A program made the translations under genes and the position numbers. Below, piece by piece: positions 62,144-64,000 of a DNA stretch of 64,000 nt. The notes beneath the pieces were generated by a model. That model did not search any database and had not been told where the DNA came from. It saw only the letters and a list, made by a program, of their open reading frames with translations. The DNA comes from Mucilaginibacter phenanthrenivorans (GTDB lineage: Bacteria; Bacteroidota; Bacteroidia; Sphingobacteriales; Sphingobacteriaceae). Each line of letters starts with the position of its first letter. The stretch's first letter is position 1. The stretch lies in assembly GCF_024721155.1 (NCBI RefSeq), contig NZ_JAHVAP010000007.1:1-64000 (forward strand), given 5' to 3'.

Positions 62144-63634
62144 TTAAGCAGAGGTCAGCGCAGTGATCGCATTTTTTAAGATCTCAACCGCCTGCTCAAG
62201 CTCCTTTGGATTTAATGATGCAAAGCCAACCCTGATACCAATATTCTGATAATCCGGATCATGAAAATAACCCCTGCCATCACTGATGTTCAGGCCCATG
62301 GTTGCTGCTTTCGCAGATACTTCATGTGGTTTAAGTCCGTTCAGATATTCCATCCATATAGCAAAACCACCGTCCGGGATTTTAAAACGAACATATCCGT
62401 CCAGTTTTTCATGTAACAGGCTGCATAGTATGTCCCGTCGTTCGTGACAAGTTTTATTCGCCTTTTTAAGGTGCCGGCTTATATCGCCGTTTTTTAACAG
62501 GTTAGCCATCGCCTCCTCCAAAAGCTGCTCGCCTTGCCGGTCGATAAGCTTGCGGAACCGCGTGGCCTGTTTAATGAAATTTTGCGGGGCTATCATAAAC
62601 CCTATCCGAATACCCGGCGCTATGGTTTTTGAAAAAGATCCAACATAAATTACTGAGCCATAATAGTCAACACTGGCCAATGGCAGGATAGGGCTGCTGG
62701 CGTAATGAAAATCGTAATCATAATCATCCTCAATTATGGCGAATTTATACGTCCGCGCCAATTCCAACAACTGCATCCGGCGCTCGGCGCTTAAGGTTAC
62801 TGTTGTGGGGCTGTGGTGGTGGGGGATCACATAAACCAGTTTTACCTTCTTCTTTTTACAGATAGCTTCAATGGCATCTACAACTATCCCGTGTTCATCA
62901 ACGGGCACCAGCATTAATTTAGCGCCCGTTTGTTCAAAAACTTCGTTTGCACCATCGTAGCCTGGGTCGCCTGCGATGGCAACATCGTTTTTTGTAAGCA
63001 ATACTTTTGCAGTGAGATAGAGCGCCATTTGCACTCCCTTCGTTATCAGGATGTTTTCAGGCTGAACCTGCAGGCCGCGGGTTTCGCCAAAAAAACGGGC
63101 TAGTTCATTCCTTAAATTTTCTGATCCCTGCTCAGGCCCGTACATCAAATATTTTGAAGTAAACTGGTACCCTGCAAACCGCCTGTATTCCCTCACCATC
63201 AAGTCGACTGGGGCAAGGCGTGTATCAGGGAAGCCGTCATTTAACACTAAATTGTTTTCCGGTTTCTTTGCGGACGGTGTGGGTAAAGGAAACTTCTCGG
63301 CGGCTACATCAAAAAAAGTCTTTTCCGGGTAAACATATTGCTGCGTAATTGTCGCTATTTTTCTTGGCGCTACATCGGGCAGGTTTTTGGCTACAAAAAG
63401 GCCTTTGCGCGGGTAAGCATCAACCCAGCTTTGCGCATACAATTCGTCGTATGCCGCTACCACCGTCTTGCGGTGAACCTTCAGATCAGCAGCCAATGCC
63501 CTGCTTGATGGCAAGGCAGACGTTGGCTTTAAAGTTCCCCTGCGAATATGGCTGATAATACCATTCGCTATTTGCAAATAAACAGGGATTTGCGAGCTTT
63601 TATCAATTACTACCAGGCCATTCGGAAATTGCAT
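62144..63634 (-). CDS. MocR-type regulator (GntR HTH + aminotransferase domain)
   Basis: A 496-residue chimeric regulator. A GntR winged helix (about 10-75: PVYLQIANGIISHIRRGTLKPTSALPSSRALAADLKVHRKTVVAAYDEL) is followed by an aminotransferase-I-like domain. The PLP lysine is in VGSFSKTIAPGIRIG. PdxR-like members sense PLP and regulate pyridoxal synthesis; others regulate different genes. Divergent from a DoxX gene, 82 bp apart, which it may control. Confidence 0.92.
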   Translation of the reverse strand: MQFPNGLVVIDKSSQIPVYLQIANGIISHIRRGTLKPTSALPSSRALAADLKVHRKTVVAAYDELYAQSWVDAYPRKGLFVAKNLPDVAPRKIATITQQYVYPEKTFFDVAAEKFPLPTPSAKKPENNLVLNDGFPDTRLAPVDLMVREYRRFAGYQFTSKYLMYGPEQGSENLRNELARFFGETRGLQVQPENILITKGVQMALYLTAKVLLTKNDVAIAGDPGYDGANEVFEQTGAKLMLVPVDEHGIVVDAIEAICKKKKVKLVYVIPHHHSPTTVTLSAERRMQLLELARTYKFAIIEDDYDYDFHYASSPILPLASVDYYGSVIYVGSFSKTIAPGIRIGFMIAPQNFIKQATRFRKLIDRQGEQLLEEAMANLLKNGDISRHLKKANKTCHERRDILCSLLHEKLDGYVRFKIPDGGFAIWMEYLNGLKPHEVSAKAATMGLNISDGRGYFHDPDYQNIGIRVGFASLNPKELEQAVEILKNAITALTSA

Positions 63635-63716
63635 ATCTGGACTACCTTGTTTGTGTTTTCTGGACTATAAAGATAGGCCAATTGCAATGTAAATTTACAT
63701 CAGCAAAGAAAATATT

Positions 63717-64000
63717 ATGCAAGTCATCAAAAATCAAATATTCGCTTCTATCTACCTTCGCGCAGGGTTAGCCTGCAGCTACCTATGGGAGGTGGCCGAC
63801 AGGCTCGGCATCCTCGGCGCTCACGGGCAACCACACGTTGGCTGGGGCGATTGGTCGCACTTTATGGATTATGCAAGGCAAACAATGGCTTTTATGCCGC
63901 AGTCCATCATTCCTGTTTTTGGCGTAATAGCCACAATTTGCGAGGGCTTGTTTGGACTACTGCTTTTAGCCGGATTGTTTACCCGTTATGCCGCAATAGG
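63717..64000 (+). CDS. DoxX-family membrane protein (partial, cut by the window)
   Basis: The first 94 or so residues of a protein starting MQVIKNQIFASIYLRAGLACSYLWEVADRLG. The GAHGQPHVGWGDWSHFMDYARQTMAFMPQSII segment and the following helix GVIATICEGLFGLLLLAGLFTRYAAI belong to the DoxX/DoxD-like family of four-helix membrane proteins. The stop is outside the window. It is divergent from the MocR gene. Confidence 0.75.
   Translation, partial: MQVIKNQIFASIYLRAGLACSYLWEVADRLGILGAHGQPHVGWGDWSHFMDYARQTMAFMPQSIIPVFGVIATICEGLFGLLLLAGLFTRYAAI

Overview
The window is a 64 kb stretch of a free-living Bacteroidota chromosome, most like the Sphingobacteriaceae (Mucilaginibacter/Pedobacter). The reasons are the many secreted hydrolases with short signal peptides ending in Ala-Gln, the family set (DUF6443-type Rhs protein, FtsK next to a LolA-like protein, TonB receptor with a PepSY partner, PER/CfxA-like class A beta-lactamase), promoters of the TTTG-N19-TAnnTTTG kind, and the near absence of Shine-Dalgarno sequences. 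I found no rRNA, tRNA, CRISPR array, transposase or phage gene.

Layout. 0-8 kb: small housekeeping and stress-type genes (DinB, TraB/Tiki-like, HAD, GNAT, DUF1801), a ROK regulator, a GH3 glycosidase and a YceI protein. 8-16 kb: a secreted prolyl oligopeptidase, an aldo/keto reductase, a lipoprotein hydrolase with a membrane partner, a metabolite:H+ symporter and a BSP-type zincin. 16-19 kb: the last arginine steps (argE-like, argH). 19-25.6 kb: a DUF4369/TlpA lipoprotein, a PIN-type toxin-antitoxin pair translationally linked to ywbE, DUF1345, DUF72, a coiled-coil membrane protein and a Tat-type lipoprotein amidase. 25.7-31 kb: an SdpR/SdpI/hydrolase operon with a visible operator, a class A beta-lactamase overlapping an MBL-fold gene, and a GH5 glucanase.

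31-40.6 kb is the accessory core. Two paralogous CocE/NonD hydrolases flank an opposite-strand polymorphic-toxin locus: an 1130-residue Rhs protein with an AHH-type nuclease tip, a tail-to-tail Imm11-like candidate immunity gene, a decayed orphan Rhs C-terminal tail, and a second small immunity-like gene. Two related copies of an intergenic repeat lie just outside the block in the same orientation.

40.6-44.4 kb: a TonB siderophore receptor and PepSY protein behind a Fur-box-like palindrome. 44.4-52.3 kb: an exonuclease, an SGNH esterase, a PhnP-like MBL protein, a NagX-like acyltransferase, LolA-like and FtsK. 52.4-55.8 kb: an MBOAT plus SGNH-like O-acylation pair and an ankyrin protein. 57-61.8 kb: a four-gene minus-strand cluster (alpha/beta hydrolase, membrane-anchored MurF-like ligase, Ddl, class IV aminotransferase) that looks like a D-Ala-D-Ala branch unit. 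62-64 kb: a MocR regulator divergent from a DoxX gene cut by the window end.

A second theme is the intergenic DNA. It carries six copies of a CGTCATTGCGAGG-ended inverted repeat, several other imperfect inverted-repeat elements, two heptamer tandem arrays and a 42-bp, in-frame tandem array.
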